A stretch of 64,000 nucleotides of DNA from an uncultured Alkaliphilus sp. (GTDB taxonomy: Bacteria; Bacillota; Clostridia; Peptostreptococcales; Natronincolaceae), in the NCBI GenBank assembly GCA_938074565.1, contig CALJEQ010000030.1, positions 48,935 through 112,934 of the forward strand, read 5' to 3'. Shown piece by piece: positions 44,910 to 54,092 of this stretch. A program made the translations under genes and the position numbers. The notes under the pieces were generated by a model. That model was not told the origin of the DNA. It did no database searches and saw only the letters and a list, made by a program, of their open reading frames with translations. Position 1 is the stretch's first letter; every line of letters begins with the position of its first letter.

Positions 44910-45911
44910 ATGGGAACTACGGGGGTTATTTTACTATTTATTGTGGGCCTACTCATCATTATTAAGGGTGGAGACTGGTTTGTTGAATCAGCGGTATGGT
45001 TGGCTAAAGTAACGGGGATTCCCAATGTATTGATTGGCGCTACTATTGTTAGTATTGCCACCACCTTGCCCGAACTTTTGGTTTCATCAATTGCCACTTA
45101 TCAACACTATTATGATGTAGCGGTTGGAAATGTTGTTGGTTCAATAGTTTGTAATATTGGTTTAATTCTTGGACTAACAGCAATAGTATCTCCTGTACTA
45201 ATTCAAAAACTTAGTTTTTCAGTCAAAAGCTCTTTTATGCTATTAACATGTATGGTTTTGTATTACTTGGCATTTAATAGGATGATTACCCCAGGAGAAG
45301 GAAATATATTTCTAATTTTATTTGCTATCTACATTGCCATTAATGTGTTAGAATTTACAAGAAGGGGCAAATATATTAATAAGGATCTTCAAATAGTAAC
45401 TTATGATAGAAGTCATTCTTTTAGATATATAAGTAAGTTCATTTTTGGCACTTTGTTTATTACTGCTGGAGCAAGATTACTGGTAAGTAATGGTGTAAAG
45501 ATAGCTGAAATTATTGGCATTCCAGAGCAGGTGGTTAGCTTAACTTTAATTGCACTGGGGACATCTCTACCAGAGCTTACTACTGCTATTACCTCAGTTA
45601 TTAAAAAACAGCAGGGAATCTCAGTAGGCAATATAATAGGGGCTAATGTATTAAATATGGTAATGGTGCTTGGTATATCCAGTAAAATTGGGGGGCAAGG
45701 AATTGTACTTAGCTATCAAAATGTTATGTTGGGGGCTACCATCTACAACGTTCCACAAACCCTGTACTTAGATTTACCAATAGCACTACTCTTAATGGTT
45801 ATTATAACTGTTGGAGGATTTTTAACTGGGAAGATAAGTCGTCCATTAGGATTTGCTGTTTTTGGCGTTTATTGTACTTATTTATTTATTTTAGCAAGAT
45901 TATTTATGTAA
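44910..45911 (+). CDS. CaCA-superfamily cation exchanger (Na+/Ca2+ type)
   Basis: 333 residues with about ten membrane segments. The two alpha repeats are clear: GATIVSIATTLPELLVSSIA near residue 42 and TLIALGTSLPELTTAITSVI near residue 210, each with the conserved Glu that binds cation. Proteins of this type exchange Ca2+ (or K+) for Na+ or H+; the ion is not deducible. AGGGGG precedes ATG 44910. rsfS follows 17 bases after the stop, so the exchanger seems inserted into the usual yqeK-lcp-rsfS order. Confidence 0.87.
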   Translation: MGTTGVILLFIVGLLIIIKGGDWFVESAVWLAKVTGIPNVLIGATIVSIATTLPELLVSSIATYQHYYDVAVGNVVGSIVCNIGLILGLTAIVSPVLIQKLSFSVKSSFMLLTCMVLYYLAFNRMITPGEGNIFLILFAIYIAINVLEFTRRGKYINKDLQIVTYDRSHSFRYISKFIFGTLFITAGARLLVSNGVKIAEIIGIPEQVVSLTLIALGTSLPELTTAITSVIKKQQGISVGNIIGANVLNMVMVLGISSKIGGQGIVLSYQNVMLGATIYNVPQTLYLDLPIALLLMVIITVGGFLTGKISRPLGFAVFGVYCTYLFILARLFM

Positions 45912-45928
45912 AACATAGGAGGAGTATT

Positions 45929-46288
45929 ATGGAAAACAATAAAAGGTTAGATTTGGTGTATGAAATTGTTAAAAGTATAGATGATAAACTGGGGGAAGAT
46001 ATTAGAGTATTAGAACTATCGGATATATCTTCTATCTGTGATTATTTTGTTATTGCTGGAGCTTCATCGGCAAGACAAGTAAAATCCATCTCTGATGAAG
46101 TGGAAGATAAACTAGCAGAGTTGAATGTTTTTCCTCTACATAAGGAAGGTTATCAAACTGGAGGATGGATTTTAATGGATTATGGTGATATTGTCATCCA
46201 TTTATTCCACGAAGAAGAAAGAGCTTTTTATAATTTAGAAAGAATTTGGAAAGATGCAACAGTTATAAATATTGACAAAATTGTTTAG
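45929..46288 (+). CDS. rsfS: Ribosome silencing factor RsfS
   Basis: 119 residues: IVKSIDDKLGEDIRVLELSDISSICDYFVIAGASS, WILMDYGDIVIHLFHEEERAFYNLERIW are typical. RsfS binds L14 and blocks subunit joining in starvation. ATG 45929 with AGGAGGAG upstream is used; the frame further upstream overlaps the exchanger. Confidence 0.94.
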   Translation: MENNKRLDLVYEIVKSIDDKLGEDIRVLELSDISSICDYFVIAGASSARQVKSISDEVEDKLAELNVFPLHKEGYQTGGWILMDYGDIVIHLFHEEERAFYNLERIWKDATVINIDKIV

Positions 46289-46339
46289 AATATTATATAA
46301 TTTAACTAATAATTATTTTTATATTTGCATTGTTACATT

Positions 46340-46569
46340 CTTTCAAACAAATTGTACATAGTAGCGATGGATAGTGGAAGGAGTAGTAGACAACTTAGCC
46401 TTTTTAGAGAGTCGGTGGAGGGTGCAAACCGATATTGCTAACTGTTGAACTTGCCTTTGTAAACACTTATAGGAGGGGTTCCTATATCAACCATGAAAGT
46501 GGACTTTCTGTCAATTAGGGTGGTACCGCGGGTTTTTACTCGTCCCTAAATGACAAGAAAGTTTTTTTA
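46340..46569 (+). promoter_or_regulatory. T-box leader (leucine) of leuS
   Basis: The T-box signature AGGGTGGTACCGCG is at 46518-46531. Upstream, Stem I has AGAGAG, a GGTGCAAACCG distal part and GAAC followed by the likely specifier CTT (46450-46452, codon CUU for Leu) and then G. The terminator form pairs ACTTTCT-g-TCA-a-TTAGGG with CCCTAAaTGACAAGAAAGT and ends in a T run at 46562. Uncharged tRNA-Leu would stabilise the antiterminator and switch on leuS. The gene-free region 46289-46601 is thus explained. Confidence 0.93.
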
Positions 46570-46601
46570 TTTTATATAAGATTTATTGGAGGAGGAAGAA
46601 A

Positions 46602-49070
46602 ATGTCTAATTATGATTTTAAAGAAATTGAAACTAAATGGCAAAATAGATGGCAAGAAAGTAATTCGTTTAAAACAGTAGAAAATGACCAACCAAAATAC
46701 TATGTACTGGAAATGTTCCCTTATCCATCGGGAAAAATACATATGGGTCACGTAAGAAATTATTCAATTGGTGACGTGGTTGCCCGTTATAAGAAGATGG
46801 AAGGATTTAATGTACTTCATCCTATGGGTTGGGATGCTTTTGGTTTACCAGCTGAAAATGCAGCTATTAAACATGGTATTCATCCTGATGGTTGGACCAA
46901 GAAAAACATTCAAGAAATGAAAGAACAATTAAATACTTTAGGTTTAAGTTATGATTGGGAACGTGAAGTAGCCACCTGTAGCCCAGACTACTATAAGTGG
47001 ACCCAATGGCTTTTCCTTCAATTTTACAATAAAGGTTTAGCTTACAAAAAAGAATCTAGGGTAAACTGGTGTCCTTCCTGTGAAACTGTTTTGGCAAATG
47101 AACAGGTTGTTGGGGGCGAATGTGAGCGATGTGATAGTAAAGTGGGTAAAAAACTTCTTAATCAGTGGTATTTTAAAATAACAGACTACGCAGAAGAATT
47201 ACTTAAAGATATTGAAAAATTAGAAGGTTGGCCAGAAAAAGTTAAAACAATGCAAAAAAATTGGATCGGTAAGAGTGAAGGGGCAGAAATAGATTTTCCT
47301 ATCGAAAATTCTGATAAGAAGCTAAAAGTCTTTACAACACGACCAGATACTATTTATGGAGCTAATTACATGGTACTAGCACCAGAGCATCCTTATGTGA
47401 CGGAATTAGTGGCAGGAACAGAATGTGAAGGAGCTGTTAATGCTCTTATTGAAAAGCTTCAACATATGTCAGATATAGAAAGAACCTCCACAGAAATGGA
47501 AAAAGAGGGTCTATTTATAGGACACTATTGTATTAATCCTGTTTCTGGTGAAAGAATTCCAATTTATATTGCAAATTATGTACTTATTGACTATGGAACT
47601 GGAGCAATTATGGCGGTGCCAGCCCATGACCAAAGGGATATGGATTTTGCTAGAAAATATAACATAAAAATTACTCCTGTTATTCAACCTTCTGACGTAG
47701 AAGGTGAACTTCAATTGGAAGATGAAGCCTATGATGGCGATGGAATCATGGTTAATTCACAGGAGTTCAACGGTCTATCCAATGAAGAAGCCTATAAAAA
47801 GATTAGTGAAAAGATTGAAGCTTTGGGGGTAGGAAATAGAACAGTTAGTTATCGTTTAAGGGATTGGTTGCTTTCAAGACAAAGATACTGGGGAACACCT
47901 ATTCCAATTGTTTACTGTGACGATTGTGGAACAGTGCCAGTTAAGGAAGAAGATTTACCATTGGAACTACCTACGGATATTGAATTTAAAGGTAAAGGGT
48001 TATCACCATTGACCACCAGTAAAACCTTTATGGAGGCGACATGTCCAAAGTGTGGTAAAACTGCAAAACGTGAAACTGATACTATGGATACCTTCGTTGA
48101 CTCTTCATGGTATTTCTTAAGATATGCTGACCCTAAAAACACAGAGTTGCCTTTTAAGAAGGAATCAGGAAATTACTGGTTGTCAGTAGACCAATATATT
48201 GGTGGGGTTGAACATGCTATACTTCATTTACTATATGCAAGATTCTTTACAAAAGTTATCAAAGACTTACAATTAATTGATGTTGATGAACCTTTTAAAA
48301 ATTTATTGACTCAAGGTATGGTATTAAAAGATGGAGCAAAGATGTCTAAGTCAAAGGGTAACGTTGTTAGTCCCGATGTAATTATCGAAAAATATGGAGC
48401 AGATACGGCAAGATTATTTGTACTTTTCGCTGCCCCGCCAGAAAGAGATTTGGAATGGAATGATCAAGGGGTTGAAGGTTGTTTCCGTTTCTTAAATCGT
48501 GTTTGGAGATTGGTGATGGAAGCCCATGAAAATAAAATGTTTGATTCCGTAGTGACATCACCTTCAAAAGAAGATAAAAACCTTAAATACATGATCCACA
48601 ATACTATTAAAAGGGTGTCAGAAGATATTGAGGGTAGATTCAACTTTAACACTGCCATTAGTGCTGTTATGGAGTTGGTTAATGACCTATATAAATATAA
48701 GGAAAACAATAAAGAAAATATAAATGGAGAACTGTATAAGGAAGGCGTATCTACAGTTATTATACTGTTAGCACCTTTTGCTCCCCATATGACAGAGGAA
48801 CTATGGTCAATTATTAATGGAGAAGGTAGTGTTCATCAATTAAGTTGGCCAAAGTATGACCCTCAAGCTGTAGTAAAGGATGAAGTTGAAGTAGTTATTC
48901 AAATAAATGGTAAAGTTAAGGATAAAATAGTTGTTCCAGCTGATCTATCTAAAGAAGATCTAGAGAAATTAGCCATGAATAATGAAAAAATCCAGTCTCT
49001 AATTAACGGTGCTACAGTTGTAAAAGTAGTTGCTGTACCTAAAAAATTAGTAAATATCGTTGTAAAATAG
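46602..49070 (+). CDS. leuS: Leucyl-tRNA synthetase
   Basis: 822 residues. Class I motifs are HMGH (47-50, in [14 protein letters not shown]) and KMSKS (580-584). The zinc-type cysteines are in [21 protein letters not shown], and the editing domain (about 225-420) has [30 protein letters not shown] precedes ATG 46602. Controlled by the T-box upstream. Followed closely by the YheO-like regulator. Confidence 0.97.
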   Translation: MSNYDFKEIETKWQNRWQESNSFKTVENDQPKYYVLEMFPYPSGKIHMGHVRNYSIGDVVARYKKMEGFNVLHPMGWDAFGLPAENAAIKHGIHPDGWTKKNIQEMKEQLNTLGLSYDWEREVATCSPDYYKWTQWLFLQFYNKGLAYKKESRVNWCPSCETVLANEQVVGGECERCDSKVGKKLLNQWYFKITDYAEELLKDIEKLEGWPEKVKTMQKNWIGKSEGAEIDFPIENSDKKLKVFTTRPDTIYGANYMVLAPEHPYVTELVAGTECEGAVNALIEKLQHMSDIERTSTEMEKEGLFIGHYCINPVSGERIPIYIANYVLIDYGTGAIMAVPAHDQRDMDFARKYNIKITPVIQPSDVEGELQLEDEAYDGDGIMVNSQEFNGLSNEEAYKKISEKIEALGVGNRTVSYRLRDWLLSRQRYWGTPIPIVYCDDCGTVPVKEEDLPLELPTDIEFKGKGLSPLTTSKTFMEATCPKCGKTAKRETDTMDTFVDSSWYFLRYADPKNTELPFKKESGNYWLSVDQYIGGVEHAILHLLYARFFTKVIKDLQLIDVDEPFKNLLTQGMVLKDGAKMSKSKGNVVSPDVIIEKYGADTARLFVLFAAPPERDLEWNDQGVEGCFRFLNRVWRLVMEAHENKMFDSVVTSPSKEDKNLKYMIHNTIKRVSEDIEGRFNFNTAISAVMELVNDLYKYKENNKENINGELYKEGVSTVIILLAPFAPHMTEELWSIINGEGSVHQLSWPKYDPQAVVKDEVEVVIQINGKVKDKIVVPADLSKEDLEKLAMNNEKIQSLINGATVVKVVAVPKKLVNIVVK

Positions 49071-49081
49071 GGGTGGATAAA

Positions 49082-49729
49082 ATGGTAAAAGCATTACATC
49101 CGATATTAAAAAGCATGATCCCAATGGTGGAGGGGATTGCTAGAACTATCGGTAAAAATTGTGAAGTTGTATTACATGAAATAAGTGATTCAAAAAAGTC
49201 TATTGTGGCAATATATAATGGCTATGTGACAGGTCGGTCTGTTGGAAGTCCAATGATGGATGTGGGGTTAAAAGCAGTCCGTAAGGGGAATGATGCAGAT
49301 AATATATTAAACTATAAAAACAAAAGTTCCGATGGAAAAGTATTAAAATCCACTACTATGTTTATTAGAGATGAAAAGGAAGACATTATTGGTTGTCTTT
49401 GTATAAACATTGATATTTCTGAATTTGTTGTAGCACAAAAATCTTTAGAAGAATTAATTCAGACGGATTCTAAGATGGAAATGAATATGGGAGATTTTGT
49501 TACAAACAATGTAAATGATGTTTTAATGAATATTGTTTCTGAAACTTTAGAAAACTATGGTAAACCAGTTGCTTACATGAACAAAGAAGAAAAGGTTAAT
49601 ATAGTAAAGAAACTGGATGAGCAAGGGGCTTTCCTAATTAAGGGAGCAATAGATTATGTAGCAAAAATTTTATGTGTCTCCCGATATACCATCTATAATT
49701 ATTTAGATGAAATAAGAGTTAATGGATAG
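49082..49729 (+). CDS. YheO-like PAS/HTH transcriptional regulator
   Basis: 215 residues. The N-terminal PAS-like domain (LHPILKSMIPMVEGIARTIGKNCEVVLHE, then GCLCINIDIS) and the C-terminal helix-turn-helix (KGAIDYVAKILCVSRYTIYNYLDEI) match the YheO/DauR family. Relatives sense amino-acid derived ligands, for example D-arginine in DauR. The adjacent ridA gene supports a link to amino-acid/imine metabolism. ATG 49082 is preferred to the in-frame GTG at 49073, which lies in the ribosome binding site AGGGGTGG. Confidence 0.87.
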   Translation: MVKALHPILKSMIPMVEGIARTIGKNCEVVLHEISDSKKSIVAIYNGYVTGRSVGSPMMDVGLKAVRKGNDADNILNYKNKSSDGKVLKSTTMFIRDEKEDIIGCLCINIDISEFVVAQKSLEELIQTDSKMEMNMGDFVTNNVNDVLMNIVSETLENYGKPVAYMNKEEKVNIVKKLDEQGAFLIKGAIDYVAKILCVSRYTIYNYLDEIRVNG

Positions 49730-49739
49730 GAGGTAAAAC

Positions 49740-50120
49740 ATGAGAGAAGTAATTAATACATCAAAAGCACCAGCAGCTATAGGTCCATATTCACAGGCTG
49801 TAAAAGTAGGTAATATGTTATTCATTTCTGGGCAAATTCCTTTTGTTCCTGAAACAATGGAGTTAGTTTCAGAAGACATTAAAGAACAAACCAAGCAATG
49901 TTTAGAGAACCTAAAGGGTATTTTAGAAGAAGCTGGTATGACTTTTAACAATGTAGTTAAGACTAGTGTGTTTATTAAAGATATGAACGAATTTGCCCAA
50001 ATTAATGAAGTATACGCTACTTATTTTACAGATAATAAACCTGCTAGAGCCTGTGTAGAGGTGGCAAGGTTACCTAAGGATGTTAGGGTTGAGATTGAGG
50101 CAATTGCGGTGGTGGAGTAG
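49740..50120 (+). CDS. ridA: RidA family reactive-intermediate deaminase
   Basis: 126 residues. [45 protein letters not shown] and the catalytic Arg in [15 protein letters not shown] are diagnostic. It hydrolyses reactive enamine/imine products of PLP enzymes. GGAGG precedes the ATG, 10 bases after the regulator. It closes this operon with a two-part terminator. Confidence 0.94.
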   Translation: MREVINTSKAPAAIGPYSQAVKVGNMLFISGQIPFVPETMELVSEDIKEQTKQCLENLKGILEEAGMTFNNVVKTSVFIKDMNEFAQINEVYATYFTDNKPARACVEVARLPKDVRVEIEAIAVVE

Positions 50121-50195
50121 TAAAAAATAAACATTATTGTATTTATCATAACACTTATACTGATTTTAAAACAGTATATTGTATCAATTAAAAAA

Positions 50196-50242
50196 ATCAG
50201 CGACTTTACGTTTTTCATATACGTTATAGTCGCTGTTTTTTT
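50196..50242 (+). terminator. Terminator after ridA
   Basis: CAGCGACT (50198-50205) pairs with AGTCGCTG (50228-50235) followed by seven T. The interior TTTACGT, then ATATACGTTA, is shared with the terminator at 10548. Confidence 0.88.
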
Positions 50243-50461
50243 ACAACAAATCTGAAAATATTGTTTTTTTACTTCATTTAAAATTAATTATTTTATTAAA
50301 GCTATATAGTACTTAATGTATAAGAGAAGGATATTTCAGTTTTCTATAGAATGTATTAATTTATAGATTTTGTAACTATCAAAAGCAGAACAGATAAATT
50401 ACAATGATTTACAAAGCAATCTTGATAGAGGGCTATTTCTTTTTTCAATCATTATATTATT

Positions 50462-50778
50462 AGACAGGTTATGTCTATAATCGTGTTAATTACTGAAAAT
50501 TATGTATAATATTTATTGTGTTAAGCTATTTTCTATAGTAATATAAAGAAGATAAGTCATTATTACTATTGATTAAAATTTCGATATATGTGTAAAAAAT
50601 GTGATATTTATAGATATAAAAGGAGGTCTGGTTAAATTATTAAAAATTAATGTAAACTCTTATATTAAAAAACTATTCTAATTAAACAGAATAGATATTT
50701 TTATGTCGAATATGTTAATTATTAAACTCTCCCATTAATAAAATACAACATAAATTATTTTCATAATAAGACAGGTTA
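50462..50778. repeat. Pair of AGACAGGTTA direct repeats
   Basis: AGACAGGTTA occurs at 50462-50471 and at 50769-50778; preceding six bases match in four positions (ATTATT versus ATAATA). Within the span are 297 bases without gene. They may be binding sites of a regulator of the NRPS operon. Confidence 0.35.
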
Positions 50779-50860
50779 CTTAACGGTAAAGTGCTTAGTA
50801 GTGTTTTAAGATATTAATGGTAAAGATAAATAGCAAAACAAAGAAGGGGTGAGAGAATGT

Positions 50861-53332
50861 ATGTTATTGAAACATATATTTAGAAATATCAAAGAAAATA
50901 AGGTTAGAGGGTTATTAATAATAGTATCGTTAATGTTATCTACTATTGTAATTTTTATGAATTTTGTTATTAAGGATAATATCACCAATAGATACAAACA
51001 AACCCTTTACGGTACGTATCAAAATTATGATATTTTAATCGGTAGTGAAAAAGGTAATAGTTATTTTGAGAAATCTGAAATCAATATGAAAGGGTTAGAT
51101 GTAAATAAACAAATATATACCAATTCTACATATGGACTTATTAATAAAGAAGATGATGAGTTAAACATAATTCTTTACGGAGTTGATTTAAAAGAATTTA
51201 CTGAAGGAAAGCTTTTAACTTTGGAGGAGGGTAAACTACCAGAAGAACACAACCCTTACCAAATCATTATAGATAAAAAAACAGCTGAAGAATACGGTTA
51301 TAAATTAAAAGATAATGTTTCTATTGATACAGCTGTTGGCACAAAAGAATTTACCATTTCAGCAATAGCTAAAAACAGTGGTCTTTATACACAGGGTAAT
51401 AATAATGTTTTATTTATGGCTGATAGAAATAGTATAGATGATATTTTCGATTTAGAAGGTAAAATTAATGGTGTATTGGTGGACTTAAAGGAAAATACCA
51501 ATGTTGAAGAATCGATAAAGGTTTTTGAAAATAATAATGGTAATGATTTTAAGGTGTCAGCTTTAATAAATAATGAGGCAATTGAGGCAAATCTTAATTT
51601 AGTTAATCAAATGTTACTTATTATTTTGGTTGTAGTATTACTTTTAAATTATTATGTTGTTTCATCCAACTCTAAAATGATTGTCGAAACTCGTATGTCA
51701 GTTATGGGAACTTTTAGAAGCATTGGGGCAACAAAAAGAAAAGTTGCTTGGTTGTTAATTGGTGAAAACATTATGTACGGGTTAATAGGTGGAGTTCTTG
51801 GAGTATTTGTGGGTTTTTTAATTCGTGAACCAATTATTGCAGCCTTTGTAGAAAATGCAGAAGCTTTAAATACCGATGGGGGTATTTCAGTAATAGACAT
51901 AACATTTGCTTCTGTATCCATTTTGGTTACGGTTGTTTTACAGATATTATATGTAATAAAGTCTGTTATGCGTTTAACTAATATGTCAATAAAAAACACA
52001 ATTTTTGAAAAAGTAGATGCTGTTCAAAATTTATCTAAATTTGATTCAGTTTTTGGTGTTATCTTAATTATGGCATCAGTAGGGCTATATTTATTTAATG
52101 TAAGATATAATTTTACTATTGCAGTATTAGCCTTTATACTGGCAATTTGGGGAGTAATAAGGATAATTCCACTTTTAATAAAGTATATTTCTAGTATTTT
52201 ATATTCTATAACATCAAAAGTAAGTGGACCCATAGGACTTGGATTTAGAAACATTTCCTATAGTAAAACAGTTGCTTCAAACGTTACTTTAATATCAATT
52301 ACTTTATCAATAATGCTAATTATTTATATGTTATCCCTTTCTTTGAGCAGTATGTTTGGCGATGCTAAAAATTTATTTGAGGCAGACATACAAATTAAGG
52401 GACTACAAGAAACACAGCAGGAGTATGAGTTTTTAAATAAAGTAGATGGTGTTACGGATGTTAAACCTATTTATCACATGGCAGGAAAATTTAAATTAGA
52501 TGGTACAGATACTCAATTAGTTGTTGCAGGCTTCGATAAGGCACAATTGGGAATATATGATAAGAGTGGAGCTACCATTAAAGATATAAAGGATAAAGAA
52601 GCATTGGTAGATGAGTATTATGCCCTTAGAAATAATATCAAAATTGGTGATAGTATAACTTTGGAAAGCGAAAATATGCTTAATGAAAGCATTAAGGTTA
52701 AAGTTACTGGTTTTGTTGATGCAAGAATGTTTACAGCTTTAAGAAATGTTATTGTAATGAATGAAAACTATTATATAGAAAATTTAAACAATATTCCTGC
52801 TACTTTAAATGTAATGGTATCTAAAGATTTAGCAGAAGCAAAAAAACTACTGAAAAAGGAACTTGTTAAATACAATGTAAGCGTAGAAACTGTGGATGAA
52901 TACATTAAAATGCAAGAACAATCGGTGGGGGGAATTATATCTTTAGTTTGGGTAATACTGTTTTTCTCCATAGTTTTAGCGGCAATCGGAATTATTAACA
53001 ATCAAGTATTAGGTTTTGCACAACGAAGAAGGGAATATGCTATTTTGTATTCTGTTTCTATGAGTAAATCCCAATTGAAAAATATGCTTATAGCTGAAAC
53101 TTTTGGAATTTTCACCACAGGGTGTATATTAGGAGTTGGTCTTGGTTTATGGCTTAAAAGCATCCTTAAATCACTTCTATTTAGTATTGGATTATACCTT
53201 AATATTAATATAAATTACAACTCATTATTAGTAACATTAGGAATAATGCTTATGACAATGTTACTGGCTTCAAACGTACCAATTAGAATGATTTCTAAGA
53301 TGAATGTAATTAAAGAAATTAAATACGAGTAA
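50861..53332 (+). CDS. FtsX/MacB-type ABC transporter permease
   Basis: 823 residues. One membrane helix (about 15-38) precedes a large extracytoplasmic domain (about 40-245); three helices follow (QMLLIILVVVLLLNYYVV, LLIGENIMYGLIGGVLG, ITFASVSILVTVVLQILY), two middle helices, a further helix, a second external domain and a final three-helix FtsX unit, ten helices in all. This duplicated FtsX layout is that of exporters and resistance pumps for peptides or lipids. ATG 50861 is used (AAGGGGTGAG upstream) instead of GTG 50849. With the following ATPase it is likely to export or confer immunity to the NRPS product. Confidence 0.83.
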   Translation: MLLKHIFRNIKENKVRGLLIIVSLMLSTIVIFMNFVIKDNITNRYKQTLYGTYQNYDILIGSEKGNSYFEKSEINMKGLDVNKQIYTNSTYGLINKEDDELNIILYGVDLKEFTEGKLLTLEEGKLPEEHNPYQIIIDKKTAEEYGYKLKDNVSIDTAVGTKEFTISAIAKNSGLYTQGNNNVLFMADRNSIDDIFDLEGKINGVLVDLKENTNVEESIKVFENNNGNDFKVSALINNEAIEANLNLVNQMLLIILVVVLLLNYYVVSSNSKMIVETRMSVMGTFRSIGATKRKVAWLLIGENIMYGLIGGVLGVFVGFLIREPIIAAFVENAEALNTDGGISVIDITFASVSILVTVVLQILYVIKSVMRLTNMSIKNTIFEKVDAVQNLSKFDSVFGVILIMASVGLYLFNVRYNFTIAVLAFILAIWGVIRIIPLLIKYISSILYSITSKVSGPIGLGFRNISYSKTVASNVTLISITLSIMLIIYMLSLSLSSMFGDAKNLFEADIQIKGLQETQQEYEFLNKVDGVTDVKPIYHMAGKFKLDGTDTQLVVAGFDKAQLGIYDKSGATIKDIKDKEALVDEYYALRNNIKIGDSITLESENMLNESIKVKVTGFVDARMFTALRNVIVMNENYYIENLNNIPATLNVMVSKDLAEAKKLLKKELVKYNVSVETVDEYIKMQEQSVGGIISLVWVILFFSIVLAAIGIINNQVLGFAQRRREYAILYSVSMSKSQLKNMLIAETFGIFTTGCILGVGLGLWLKSILKSLLFSIGLYLNININYNSLLVTLGIMLMTMLLASNVPIRMISKMNVIKEIKYE

Positions 53333-53358
53333 ATCATACCAATATAGGAGGTGTTTTT

Positions 53359-54057
53359 ATGGAAATCATAAAAGCAGAGAATCTTTGTAAAAGCTTTGGA
53401 ACAGGTGATAATATAACCAATGTATTAAAAAATGTAGATATAACTATAGAAAAGGGTCAATTTGTATCTATTATGGGACCATCTGGTTGTGGAAAAAGTA
53501 CACTACTTTATTTACTAGGGGGATTAGACGAACCAACTTCTGGTAATATCAGTATTTTGGGTCAAGACATAAATAGAATAAAAGATAAAGAAAAAAGTCA
53601 ACTAAGACGTAAAGAAATGGGATTTATCTTTCAATTTTATAATTTGGTTCAAAATTTAACTGTTGAGGAAAATATTTTACTTCCAATTGTTATGGATGGT
53701 ATGAAGGTTGATAAATATAAAAATAAAATAGATGAAATATTGCAAATTGTTGGATTAAGTAATAAAAGAAAATCTTTCCCATCCCAGTTATCCGGTGGGC
53801 AACAGCAAAGAGTTGCCATAGCTAGGGCAATTATATACGAGCCATCTATTATTTTTGCTGACGAACAGACGGGGAATCTTGATAGTGAATCTAGTAAAAC
53901 AGTAATGGAGCTTTTTAAAGAAATTAACAATAGACTAAATATAACAATTGTGCAGGTAACCCATGATGAAGATACAGCATTATATGGTAATAGACTTATT
54001 CGTATGTTGGACGGGCAAATAATTGAAGACAATCTTAATATTGTAGTGGGGAATTAG
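53359..54057 (+). CDS. ABC transporter ATP-binding protein (MacB/LolD type)
   Basis: 232 residues. Walker A GPSGCGKST, signature LSGGQQQRVAIARA, Walker B with DEQTGNLDS (Gln where Pro is usual), and H-loop VTHDEDTA are all present. This family energises FtsX-type permeases. GGAGG precedes the ATG by 8 bases, 26 bases after the permease; the NRPS gene follows after 35 bases, so the three genes probably form one operon. Confidence 0.9.
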   Translation: MEIIKAENLCKSFGTGDNITNVLKNVDITIEKGQFVSIMGPSGCGKSTLLYLLGGLDEPTSGNISILGQDINRIKDKEKSQLRRKEMGFIFQFYNLVQNLTVEENILLPIVMDGMKVDKYKNKIDEILQIVGLSNKRKSFPSQLSGGQQQRVAIARAIIYEPSIIFADEQTGNLDSESSKTVMELFKEINNRLNITIVQVTHDEDTALYGNRLIRMLDGQIIEDNLNIVVGN

Positions 54058-54092
54058 GACTAAAAAACTAATACTCACGAAGGGTGGATTTT

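Larger units (their letters stand above)
50121..50860 (+). other. 740-base gene-free stretch before the ABC/NRPS operon
   Basis: It has the ridA terminator, two AGACAGGTTA direct repeats (50462-50471, 50769-50778), one TGTCGAA (50704-50710) and an isolated good ribosome binding site AAAAGGAGG (about 50617-50625) not followed by an ATG/GTG/TTG-started frame of any length. The only frame after it is 17 codons with CTG. I find no gene or RNA. The operon promoter must be here but I cannot identify it. Confidence 0.5.

Noticed and set aside
50617..50680. Small gene after the orphan ribosome binding site AAAAGGAGG
   Set aside because: No ATG, GTG or TTG frame of useful length follows; the only frame is 17 codons from a CTG that is too close.
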